Shown here: positions 12,801-24,800 of the stretch, piece by piece
How positions within the stretch are numbered: position 1 is the stretch's first letter
How the letters are laid out: the number at the start of each line of letters is the position of its first letter
Source: Apostichopus californicus
Lineage: Eukaryota > Echinodermata > Holothuroidea > Aspidochirotida > Stichopodidae
NCBI GenBank assembly: GCA_020650975.1
Contig: JAIPMN010012671.1
Span: forward strand, 1 to 30,617
DNA length: 30,617 bases
Reading direction: 5' to 3'
Program-made: the position numbers and the translations under genes
Notes under the pieces: generated by a model
The model's input: the letters and a program-made list of their open reading frames with translations, nothing else
Databases searched by the model: none
Told to the model about the DNA's origin: nothing

Positions 12801-15800
12801 ATCATGATTTTCCTGAATAGAGTCCCTGTATATTACCTCTATGGGTTGAAACAATCACTAACTTCTTCCAGTCACTTGAGTTTTGAAATTTAGTGATCCA
12901 AGTCGTGACCCTTTACAGCACTGTTATGTGACACATGTGTTATGCCGCCTAGCATTATTAAATTTGGTTGGCAAGATTTCATGATAAATGATTAAATGTT
13001 TGAATATCCCAATTTTGCAATAAATTCAATATTGATATGATATGACCCCTAGTTACACAGTCTGCACTGTGGCTTTTAAATGGTATCCCCCCCTCCCCCC
13101 CCCCCTTTTTCTTGCAAAGAATGATTAATGAGGGTAAAGCTACCAAACTAAGGCTTCAAAAACTTAGTATAGTGTAGGACTTTTATTTCTGAGGTCTCTG
13201 GTGGAACTATTTCTTTGCTCTTTCAAATTTCATATTTTAACCAACGTTTCTACATGCAGACAAAGAAAGGCCTCTCGAAAGAAGGTGGTCCACGCCAGGC
13301 TTGGGTTGGCGACGTTTCCAATGAGAAAGGTGGCGCTAGCCTCAAATTTGAGCCGCTGTGTGATGATGTAAGCTTCATCGATTCTCGTTGGTCACGTCGG
13401 CTTGTGGTGCGCGTCATGGAAATGTTGTATTATGAACAGCAGTGGGAACGACTGGCAGATGTAGCTATGAAATTCAACATGTTGACAAAGTGAGTGAACC
13501 ATCAAATAAACAAGCTTGTAACAATATTTGTAATGTAAATTAGGAAAACATTAAAAGCAATTCTTTTGCATCCATTTCTACTATAATTAAACTAAGTTTG
13601 TTCTGTAATGCAAGTACATGACCGCAAAATTTGTTGTTAGTTTTTTGCATTAACATTAAAACACTCTTTAACACTGCGAACCAAGTATCAACACTAAGTC
13701 TTCAACACTCTTAGAGTAGATGTACCTAGGCATGGCCTAATTTGCATATAAATCTCTAGGCTGATGATGTAATTGTCACAAAGTGATATCAATGTTTAAT
13801 TGCAAGCTGATTTCAGAAGTTTGTGCTGTAGGAATATCTTGCTGTGTAACGATGCACTAGTGTGGTATTTTGTCATTGAATGGCCAGATGACAGGTGGGG
13901 GGGGGGGTTGTATAGGACCTATCAGGAAACCAACCTTTAAAGAGAACTCAAAAACAGATGCACAGAACTAATTAGTAGTAAGATACAAATTTGAAATGGC
14001 TGTAGGTGTGCTGTCAATATCAGCTGTCAAGAAAGATCTTCCCTTTCGAAGCTTTCCTATCTATCACTGGATGTTTTTAAGTTAATCTTCATAGCATGAA
14101 TTTGGATAATCTTAAGTTGCTGAGAACCATAAACAATAGAACTATAAAAGTTGTACCTGACACCTTTCCTAATGATATTTTCCCCCTTTTATCTTCCCCC
14201 TCCCATCACCTCCCACTTCAACCCCCATCTGTCCCCCCATTCAGTGAGAGATATTCAGAGCATCTAAGCCCAGTCTTAGTTCAAGCCCAGAGGAAATTGG
14301 TATCAAGGGTACATGCCTACGGTGGCCCACCCCCAAAGCAACCTCACTTCCGCATCTCGGCGAGAGCCAACGGTGGAGAGTCCATCACTGCGGAGAATTA
14401 CATGTTCAAGCAGCTGAGAGTGGAAGTGAACACTGCCATGTTACCGCCTATAGAGACTGGAGGAAGAATTGATCCAGAGGGGCACAATGTATATGAAGGT
14501 AAGAAACATTTCATTAACTTTGTCTATGCCAATTTATCGACTTCATTCATGTATTCACCTCATTCTCACATTCACCTCATCCACCCCATCCATGTTGTAT
14601 GCTTCATTTAATCCATCCACTACTACTAAGGAAGTCACATCATCTCTTAATTCATCTGTTTCATGTTACTCCTTCCATGTGTTCACTCTATTTACCTCAT
14701 TTCACTTCATTCACTTATTAAATACTCCATCCACTTTGTTCACTTCTTCCACTCCATGTGTGTTGTTCACTTCATCACTTCATATGTACTTTGTGCACTT
14801 CATTCTTTCATCTTCTCAATCAATGTCATTCACCATTAGTTACCTCATTATTCACTTAATTACTTCGTCCACTTTCTTCATTTCTAAACCATCCTGGTTG
14901 ATCACCTCCTGACTTTGTTCACTTTATCTACTTCAATTTCATACATATTTGAATATAATGTTTCAAATTTGTAAGGAAAGTAATATAATGTATGCATGTA
15001 TATTTATGCTATGCATTATAATGAGAAAGTACAATGAATGAGACCATGGAATAAATATTGTCTACTTCTGTTGAACATCCTATTTCATGGATTAGAATAA
15101 ATCATTCTTTGCATGAAATGTTGTTATCAAAACATAAATTATACTTGAATCCCAATTGTTCTTCAACTTCCATGTTGTTTTTTTTGCTTGTGGTTTTAGG
15201 TGCCTCAGATGCATTCAAGTTGGTATCTGTGCCTTTAAATATCAAAGGCAGTCTCTCATCCTTCAGGGAGGTGCTGGACCAATCCAGCTACACCTCAAGA
15301 GCCCTACAACACAGCAGGAAACTCTTGATCTTGTACCTGGCCTCTCAGCAAAATGGTAAGATGCAAATTTATCCTCTCTCTCCACTCCTTCTGAATCTTC
15401 GGCCAAACTCTGCCCGGCTCCACTTGACTTTCATGAACTAGTTTTTAATTTTGTGAAGATCCACAGTCTTACTTCTGATCACTGCACACTATTTTCCACA
15501 TAACTATCGTTGAGTTAAGTTGAGTTGCATTCAGTCGGGTAGAGTGTGGCCAGCCAATGACAAAACCGTAAGCTAAAAGGATCATGCCACTTCTTTTGTA
15601 TAAAGTAATATATATGTAAGTGGTAGTAGTAGTCAATTTTCAAATCATGCTTTTTTGTAATGCCTGTAGCCAGCTTCATGAGTCCAACCGTGTAAAGACA
15701 TGTTCTGTCTCACGTCAGATGTGTGTCTTTTTGCTTACAGTTAACAGCTGCTTGTGGCAGTCTCGATAGTTTCCATGTATTCATTGAACCAAGTGGTCTC

Positions 15801-18800
15801 TTAAATACAATTCAATATTGTCCTATGGCTTATTTTGTTTTGCAGCATCTACATCAACTGTTAGCTTTCAAAGCACTCACAGTCACGTAGGCTTCTCTGA
15901 GACGGACGACAACCCTCAGATGCCAACCCCACCAGACCTGACCAAGGCAGAATTTAGAACCATTCAAGAAATACAGACACCTGCATTACCAAAATCACAG
16001 CTCGGAGTAGTCCTTTCATCTTATGACAAAACAATCGGTAAAGTTTGATTCATCAATATCTGTACAGATGTTCAAAATAATTCCTCATGCCTTCAAATTA
16101 AAAAAAAAGAGGAATAGTTAACAATTGTGACAGTCACGATACAAACTCATATTGGCCTGTACTGGCACAAGCGACAAAAATACAGCTTGTTTACAGTATG
16201 CAGTGCTTCAGTGCTGCAAGTTCAAGCACTGCAAGTATACCTTAAGCTTAAAATCTAAGCTATTCATTTAACCTTAATCAAATGAGTAAGAAGAAAAATA
16301 TTGACAAATGTACTAGGCTGCTGAACAAGAGCTTGAGTTTACCTATGTCTGCAGATAATAAAGAAATAAAGATCTTTAAAGTTTCAAGCAGTATTGTTTC
16401 ATACCATTGCAGCTAAAAGTGCTTTTCATCTAAACTAATAAAAAAAACTGGCCTGTTTGTTCACAGATTTATAGATGCTAAAATCTTCCATCGGTAGGGT
16501 TTAACCTTCTCAGGATTTATAACTCTAGTTTTCATTTTTTGTGATGAAGTTTCGGTGGGCTAAAGTAACAGTATAATTCTTTGGTGCCAAAAGATTTACC
16601 CACCATCAATGAGGGTGACGACAGACCATTAAAGAGTACTCAATGAGGCATAGATGCTATAAGGGTGCTATGAAATGGGTATAAAACTTTATTATTAAAA
16701 AGTTATTGATCAGATTGGTTGGTGGTACCTGCCCCCATTTTCAAGATCTGCATTTAGATCTATAGAATTTGGAAGCTATTAACTATGTTTCTAATTAACC
16801 ATGTATTAAACGTGGGTGGCTTAATAGTGAAATTGTATTTGCTAATGCACCTTGACACCTAATGGTACAACTCCCCTGTTATGTAATTTAAGGTTTTATG
16901 TTACATTGTTGTACTTGTCATTTTGTGTTACAGAAATACTGTTAGGTCGTAAGCAGAACAGTCTGGCTGCTCAAGCTATGCATGAACTGGGCAACATACA
17001 TTATCACTCTGGCAACATCAGGTAAGTTTGAAATAAAACTGATTCTGTGAGCTTTCATTCATTCTATACTGGCTGCATCTTCTTCAACTCACTGGTTACT
17101 CTCAACTTGCAAAAAACATGTATAAGTGTGCTTTGACAGGTTTACTCTCTTTGTGTTTTCTTGCTTTGGTAGGGTGGCCTTCAGATGGTGGTCAGAGGCC
17201 CTAGATCTCATCATGAACACAGAGGACACCCTTCATACCTGGAGAGAGCTAGTCAAGGGGAAGAAACAAAATGACATCAGTACATTCTTCATGAAGAAAT
17301 GTGGAATATGGGGATGCATTCTGGGAGCTGTCCTTGCTACAAAGATTGCACAGTAAGTCAACAAATTATGTAATGGCATTCAAACCAATGAAATCTAGCA
17401 TCTGGGAAGTTGTGGATCCAGTCCATGTTCAGACAAAGTGAAGTAGAGGTTTCATCAGGCAGCCATCAAAAGGTTTGCTTCTGAAATGTCTTCCAAATTT
17501 TAACAATAACTACAAAGTGAGCAACACCTGTGTTGTTGGGTATTGTCAAGCATCAACTAATACTTTAAGTTCATTTTATACACCATTCATCTTGGTTTTC
17601 ACTTAAGCCACTTTTTCTTTCTTGTTTGATAGGTATGTGTTGACCTCTGACCTTGGTCTGAGACTAGACAGCTGTTTCCTTGCTGCTTACCTCTTCAAGG
17701 CCCTCTTTCGGACCACCCTTCCCCACCCTACTGCAGACAGAGACTATGCGCTCTATGACATTGGGGAAGGTTGCGAGGTACAATACCTGGTTCCCGGGAT
17801 GGACCTCCTGTCCGATAAGTTCAGATGTGATGGAAGAACCCTGGTTGCAGCTCTGCGATGGGTTACAGAGGAACTGTCTAGAGGAAGACATAATCTCATG
17901 GTAACTTCTCTTTCCCTCTGCCTCCCTCTCTCCTCCTATACCCTCCTTACCCATTCCGTCTTCTTCAGATAAAGAATAAAAAATTAAATTGTCTCCATTT
18001 GGTCGCCAATAAATCCAAAGTCAGTCAATTTGTTTCTTCAGTTTCACATGCAGGTGTGATTCAAAAAGAATAAACAAGAGGGAAATTGTTGGAAAGTTAT
18101 TTCCTCAACAATAAACCCAAAAAAAAGATCCTAATAGACTTTATGTTATTTGATTTGATTTATTTTACAATTATTACTGTTATAAAGAGATGAATAGTTT
18201 GTTTAATACCAACTTTATCTATCTTCAACATTTTTACGCAAATAGATTATGAGTTATAATTCTCATTATTTTTTATTTTCTCTTCTGCATTAATCAGGTG
18301 CTGCCATTGTTAACCCTGTATCAGTACCTGACTACATACGTCTGTCGAGATTTACAGAGAGCGGTAGATGGCCGAATACTCAAGGTAAGAATTGCCTTCC
18401 TTTGCAGAATTTATTAAAAAGACACATTCACGTTAAGATATCGTAAACGATAACAGGTGATCAGAGTCTGTATGTCAGAGCAAGTCGTCTTTCATCGAAC
18501 ATTTTAGACCCAGTGCTTACATCTCTCTATGGTTTTTGACAAAGTGCATGAGTTTTTTAGTTATATTATTCTTATCTATTTCTATATTGTCATATCTTTT
18601 GATGTATCTTTATTTGATTTTTGCAGGTTCGGATATTGACGGACCTGGGTCTGTACAGTGAAGCTTTCACGGTTTTGTCCAGGTTACTGCATGGAGAGAG
18701 ACTTCCACAGACTGCTGATAACAACTTCAGACAAGTGGAGTCCAAAATGGTGAGTGTTTCATGTTATTAAGTTTGGGTGGAGAAGAAATTGGGGTTATAA

Positions 18801-21800
18801 AGTGTCTTGCTTTTGTGTAATGATGGGAATGGAATCATCCATAAAAACTCTTGTGTATTTGAAGAACCTGGAAGTGATGGAAAGAAAAGAATCTACAATG
18901 AATACTGAACAAGAAGATGATAACTTTTGCATTTAGAGTATGTTGTTTAACTAGTGAAGATAATCTCCAAAGGACATTGAACCTTTTGTTTTAAAGTGTA
19001 ACATTAAAAACACATCTGACGACATCAGTTCTAGTAATATGATCCCAGCAAGTATTGTGAGAATATTATTTTTATGAGTATCAAGAAAGGAAAGATGAAA
19101 GCCTTTTGTATTATATTCCTGGCATAAGTGATCTCTCTGGAAAGTATTGGTAAACTTGAAGCAACCATTCATGGATACCAGCAACATTTAAACCAGGGCT
19201 GTAATGAACCAATGGCAATGATAGCAAATTGTAATTGGTGCCACTAAAGATAACCCTTTACCCCAACCCCAACGAATGCTTGTAACCCCTGAGTTACTCA
19301 AGTTGTTGTAGCGGCCCTCATATATCACTTTGTTCATTTTACCTCAGTATCAAACCATCGGGGGTCCTGTGTTTAGTCATTTCTTTACCTGCTTCTCTCA
19401 CTTTCTGAACAATGCCTCTGTACACTTTTGAAATTGCCGAATTGGAGTCATTGTGACAACTGGAATAGTGCCCTTGCATAAGCTGAAAAAAAATGGTGTG
19501 GTGCTGTGCCATATTAATGGACTTGAAGACAGTTTCTAAGTTGCCTTAAAAATTTGCCTTGCCCCTCTCTATTATTAATTTTAGCCCTGACTTAAATGAT
19601 TGGTTTCAAATAGCAGTCTGGAATGTCTTCCTACCATGGTAATCCTGTCAGATATTTTTCATACCAAAACCATGTTTTCCTGAAGGTAAGAATTACAACA
19701 CTGATACTAGTTCACCTCTTGTCTCGTTTCTCCCCCAACAGCCTACTCAGAAATTCAACACAAGCAAGCCGCTATTGGAACCCATCAACTTAAAGGTAAG
19801 TGCAAAGTAAATAGAACCTACTGACAGTGGACATCACCAGTGAATCTGGCAGGCAGTGGGCTAGCCTTATTTTCAATATTGTAAAAAATCAAACAATAAG
19901 CTTAATAAATTAATAACTATGCTCTTTTTGATTTACTAACATTTTCCTTTAATGATCTTCTTTGCTGATTTCTAATTTATATTGAATAAGACCTGGGAGT
20001 GATCCCTGTGGTACTGTGGCTACTGACCCCCCCCCCCCACCCTCCCCTCCCAATCTCCTTTGCAGAGTGGGAGCCGTCAATGTTGGGATGGCTAGCTCTG
20101 TTGGTAAAGTTGCTGGTCGCTGGTTTGAAATGCACTTTAGCTGACAATCCCTTCCTTCTTTCCAACAAAGAGCTTTCTTCAGTTTAAGGTAGTTGTGGTA
20201 TAAATGAAATAAGTTCATAATAGATGTCCTTTATCCAAAAAGTGTTGAACTTGTTTGTACATGAAGCATTGCCAAGAATAGTAGACTACTTGTGTGACTC
20301 TTTCCATATTAAAGTGTGTTTATCAATGTGCTTCTCTAAATTGATTAAAAACTTGAATTCCCAATTTGGTTGACCATTGGCATATCAGGGAAGATTGCAA
20401 CTAGCCATACACTATAAAGAGATAGAGATTGAAGTCAAGTGCTGCTAAACACAGGAAAGAAACCTGATATGGTAGCTGATGATATGTGATATGATATAGT
20501 GGAAGGTGGGGGGGGGGGGTGGTTGGTTCTACATACCAGAAGGGTATGGAAGTTTCATTTTCATTGCCTGAACTAGATTTTGCAACTGTGAGGGTGAGTG
20601 GTGCAAGAGTATAGTAAATTGCTCCACAAGAGAATGGTTACCCATAGCATATCAATGCCCTGCATAATAATCTATGTTAGTGCTACCAGAAGTAAACTGT
20701 ATGTCTGTTGAATTTTTCATTCTGTGGTTAAAGGAAAAATGGAAAAATGACTGATTATTGGAAAATAATGCCTAAAATATTAATCACTCAGAATTGTACA
20801 ATTATTATACTGCTATAGCTTTTCACTGATTGAAATATATTATTTATACTCTTAGATGTTGGAATACCTTTTGGATAAAAGACTGTCCCCATCTTTGGGA
20901 ACCCTCTATGGACCTCATCTAACCTGCCATCTGTCTCTGGTCCAGGCTCACTTGATGGTCTCATTGTCAGAGACCATCCATGCCTTACCTGACCAGGAGG
21001 ATGTTAATTTGTGAGTATTTATACCAGCATATGCTATTTGACCAGTTCATCCCTTCCACCACCTCTACCTCAACACCATTGATTTCTATAGTCTACCTTA
21101 CAAATGTTAACCCAGCTGAACCAGTACATCATTACCAAATATTCAGGTCTATAATTCAACTATTTTGTAAGATTCAGGTTCAGGAGTTGCTTAGCATTAC
21201 GTGATAAGGTTTTGTTTATTTCTGTTAATAATGTATGATAATGATTATATAATTATACTGTTGTTTCAAAATAAGTAAAATCAAAAGAGACTGCAAAAAG
21301 CAGTATATGTACTTTATCTATAATACAAGTACAATATCAGTGCAGTATATGCAAAATCAAAAAACTCATGAGAGCTTTTTTTTTATGAAAAGCATTTTCT
21401 TTCACAGCAATGATTGAAACCTGATCAGTTATGACAAAGCAACAGTAAAGAAATTGCTGGTGCCATCGTAATTCTCGTTTGGTAAAAAAAAAAACACCAG
21501 TGTTGAAATTTTGTGAGGCTCACTTGCTTTAGCTGCTAAATATTCATTTGCCTGAAATTTCTTTTTGTTTTCTTTGTTGAATTTAGCACTCCACAAGCAC
21601 CTCAGAGGAAGCCCCCTAGCCCCACATCAGTGAGTACACACAGTAGAGCTCCGACCTCTATCATATCCAAGAAGGACAAGCAGACGGCACCCAGAGTAAC
21701 TCTGAGAGATTGCGTCGGTGAGTAATCATGCCGCAAGGGAAGGGTCTGAACATTAGAAAAGTCTGTAACATTACAACATTAGAAACATTGTAAACTAGTC

Positions 21801-24800
21801 TGAAACTGTATCTGGTATTGCAAATCAAAATGCTGTGCAAAATAAACCAAATTTTTACACAAATCTAAAAATGTGGAGAGATTCCTGCTTGACCCCTGAA
21901 AACAATTGGAAATTATTCTTTTATAAAGTAGGGCTTGATATTTGTGACAGCTTTGGAGTCCCCATGAAACTGGTGCATTCTTTCTTTGTCTACTAACGAT
22001 GGCAATGTTGTATGAAAAATATCAATAGCAAAAGAAAAGTGTTTTGAGCACAACATCAAACTGCCTGTGAGGCATAATGATACTTCTTGAATTATGGGAG
22101 TGTATTTCTAACTGGTTTTCTATTTTACTGTATCAAATTTATTTGGATTCTTTCTTAAAAACTCAACTCGTATCGTAGATTGAAGCTTCATTTTTAGTTG
22201 AATTTGTCCACATTCTGTACCTTTCATACTTGACAGTTAGAGGAAATATCAGATCCCTTGAAACAAAATTCTTTTTTTTTAGTGCACAGTAGTCAGAACA
22301 AGAATGTTGCAATTGATAAATGTGATAAATAAACTTCAGATGTTTGCAGATGAGTCCTTACTCATTATATTTAATTTGTGGTGCACAAACTTTCTGTATT
22401 TAATTTGACAAACAGTAGTAGCAGCCAAGTAGTAGAGCTGTTAGTTCAAGTGAGTTGTATTTGAATAATTTGTAAATATGAAATGTCTTGGTCAGATAAT
22501 GACAGAAATGTTACAACCCAACATGAAATTCTGCTTTAAGGGCTTTCTTCGTGTCTCTGTTTCCCACAAAGCATCCGATGATGAAGCATCACAAGAGAGC
22601 GTGGCCCTGACGGAGGATACCACCAAGAAGTTTACCGGAGGAAAGAAACCTCTGACCCTTGAAAGAATCAAGGTCAGGCTCCGACACATCAATGTCATGT
22701 TATTGCAAAGAAAAGAATACATTGGGAATATCCAATAGCTAAATGTGTCAGATGTATAAATTGATATTTCCGAGTGATTCATGTTATTCTCTGTTTAACT
22801 AACAGAGCATTACAATTTATTGAAAGTAACCAGGAGATCCAATCCTGTAATGGTATATTTAACTATTGCAGTCTAAGGACAAAACAAATCAACTGCAAGA
22901 TTTCACACCACAATTATAGATCTATCTATGACAATGCAGGGTTATGTGTAAAATCCTATCTGAATTTGTACATTTGTTTATGATAGAGCAGGGGGCTATG
23001 TGGATCAAGTGGAATATCCAATCTGCATTTCCCAGTTGTTTTTCATTTCACATATGATTGGCAGATGCGCCCTGCAGTTCTGCATGATAGGGTGCTGTGT
23101 GGCACAGTTGGAGGATATGGTATACAATTGTACACTCATAACACCTAGATGATGGCAGACACAACAAGTCTCATCAATTCCATTGGATTATCAGTAATCT
23201 ATTACAGTGTATTTGCTGTATGACACAATGTGAAGATCCAGTTGTGCTATTGCAACATGATAATGAATGTAACAGTCCAGCATGGGGTATGCTATGATTC
23301 ATTGGTAGAACATTACCTGCAATGCAGACATACGGTAAAGCTTCTACTATATGTTTAATCAGTATCGAATTTTATCATGATTTGTTTTTTCCTATTTTAA
23401 GGGAGTGCTTCTAAAGTCTGCTGAAGACATGCTAAAGCTAATGGTGGAGGTCTTACAAGGCCAATGTAAGTCCAAGTTTTTCTCCTCTCTCTAGATGCTT
23501 GTGTAAATGGAAGGTCAAAATTTGAGAAACTTATTTGGCTTAGGTTCATAGGCGTAGGAGGCGGGGGGGCTGGGGGGGCTGCAGCCACCCCCAACCAAAC
23601 TTTTTTGTGAAAATTCGGGCAATATGGTGAGAATTTTTCGGGCACCTACTGAAAGAAGAATAATTTGCAATGTGTTTTTCAATATTTTTTTTGTGAAATT
23701 CGGGCAATATGTTGAGAATTTTTCGGGCACCTACTGAAAGAAGAATAATTTGCAATGTGTTTTTCAATGGTTAAACTGATATTATTATTATCGTTATTAT
23801 TGTAACGACTTCCCCAATAATTGTAACCAATATGAAAGGGTTATAATAACACGGAAAATATAACCAAAATTTTTCGCGCGCTCCGCGCGCGTTCAAGATG
23901 TTAATGTGCATAATATATAGGCATTCATCGGTTATTGGCATGTGATGTATATATAATAACCGATGACTGCCTATATGATATGCACATGTTGAACGCGCAC
24001 GGAGCGCGCGAAAAATTTTGGTTATATTTTTCGGGCAATTCGTTACAGCCCCCCCAAATCAAATTAGGCTCCTACGCCTATGCTTAGGTTGTCCATTTTA
24101 TTGTAGACAAGTTTTTCAGTCACAGGCATAAGGAAAGTGCACAGAGTTTTACAAGATTCTGCTGAAATTTTGGATTTGAAACAGCTGCATTATTCTCTGC
24201 AAACACTAAATGTTCCGATCAGTTTATAATAATTGATGCCTGTTTAGTTGCAACCACTCGTCTACATTGCCTCAACCTCTAGGTATTGACATAGGAATGA
24301 AAATTCTATTCCCTACCTGAAAGTTTGTGAATATGCTTAAAAGAGAACTTTCGGAAGGCAGTTTATTGGAGGGAAGCTGTTTGACACTGGTATTTATTAC
24401 TGCAATTTTGCATATCGATACTATATTAACTCTTCCAGAATATAACTCTGTAATCATGATCTTTTCATCTGTCAAAGTGACTGGACTATCAAGTCTAAGC
24501 CACTGTACATTAGTGCCAGATGTTCAGAAGTGACATATAAAGTTAATAGAAAATTGTGAGAACATGTTGATATCTCTAATAACAGTATCATTACAGTGCT
24601 CTGGTAATTTAACAGGGACAAGAAGTGTTGGATACCATTATTGGTGCCTTGTTGCTGGTATAAAGCTTAAAATTTGCTTTCCTTTCATAGAGTAAGAACC
24701 ATTTAAAAAAATAAAACGAATCAAACCTACAAATGCAAGCTGAATCTATTTGTTAAGATGAAACTTGAAAAAAAAATGAATTTCCTCTTTCTTTCTTTTT

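Larger units (their letters stand above)
11285..14244. other. Introns 17-19, nothing beyond C/G tracts
   Basis: Introns at 11285-12475, 12701-13259 and 13490-14244. C-rich tract at 13087-13105 and G tract at 13897-13907. A small open frame at 11914-12129 has no splice sites or family resemblance. No other feature is supported. Confidence 0.6.
15356..18297. other. Introns 21-25, no clear features
   Basis: Introns at 15356-15845, 16038-16933, 17022-17172, 17353-17632 and 17901-18297. A short inverted pair (gcagtgctt near 16200 and aagcactgc near 16226) and a pyrimidine-rich stretch at 17905-17970 are the only structures noticed. Confidence 0.55.
21011..23401. other. Introns 29-31, no clear features
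   Basis: Introns at 21011-21586, 21718-22571 and 22673-23401. AT-rich, with A tracts near 21484 and T tracts near 21378 and 22272. No coding, RNA or mobile feature is supported. Confidence 0.55.
23547..24082. mobile_element. Complete MITE-like DNA transposon, 14 bp TIRs, 8 bp TSD
   Basis: Perfect terminal inverted repeats cataggcgtaggag (23547-23560) and ctcctacgcctatg (24069-24082) are flanked by a perfect 8 bp direct repeat cttaggtt (23539-23546 and 24083-24090). G-rich sequence next to the left TIR faces C-rich sequence next to the right TIR. Length is 536 bp with no transposase frame, so it is non-autonomous. An 8 bp duplication fits hAT-type (also P or Merlin-like) integrases; the family is not settled by the TIR. 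Inside lie an 86 bp tandem duplication and a long imperfect palindrome. It sits in intron 32 (23466-24805); 24091-24805 shows nothing further. Confidence 0.88.

Noticed and set aside
14096..14912. 171- and 147-codon open frames on +
   Set aside because: The first is exon 20 read with flanking intron sequence; the second is the G-poor simple stretch after the donor. Splice sites and family resemblance support only 14245-14498.
16195..16240. Short inverted pair gcagtgctt / aagcactgc as a microRNA hairpin
   Set aside because: The stem is only about nine base pairs with no extended arm pairing.
17664..17954. 96-codon minus-strand open frame
   Set aside because: It is the shadow of exon 25, which has in-phase splice sites and fits the long frame.
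20085..20140. Functional tRNA gene
   Set aside because: The distance between A- and B-like boxes is too short and there is no acceptor stem or anticodon arm; kept only as a possible SINE head.
23397..23767. Overlapping minus-strand open frames with a repeated peptide
   Set aside because: They arise from the 86 bp tandem duplication within the MITE.
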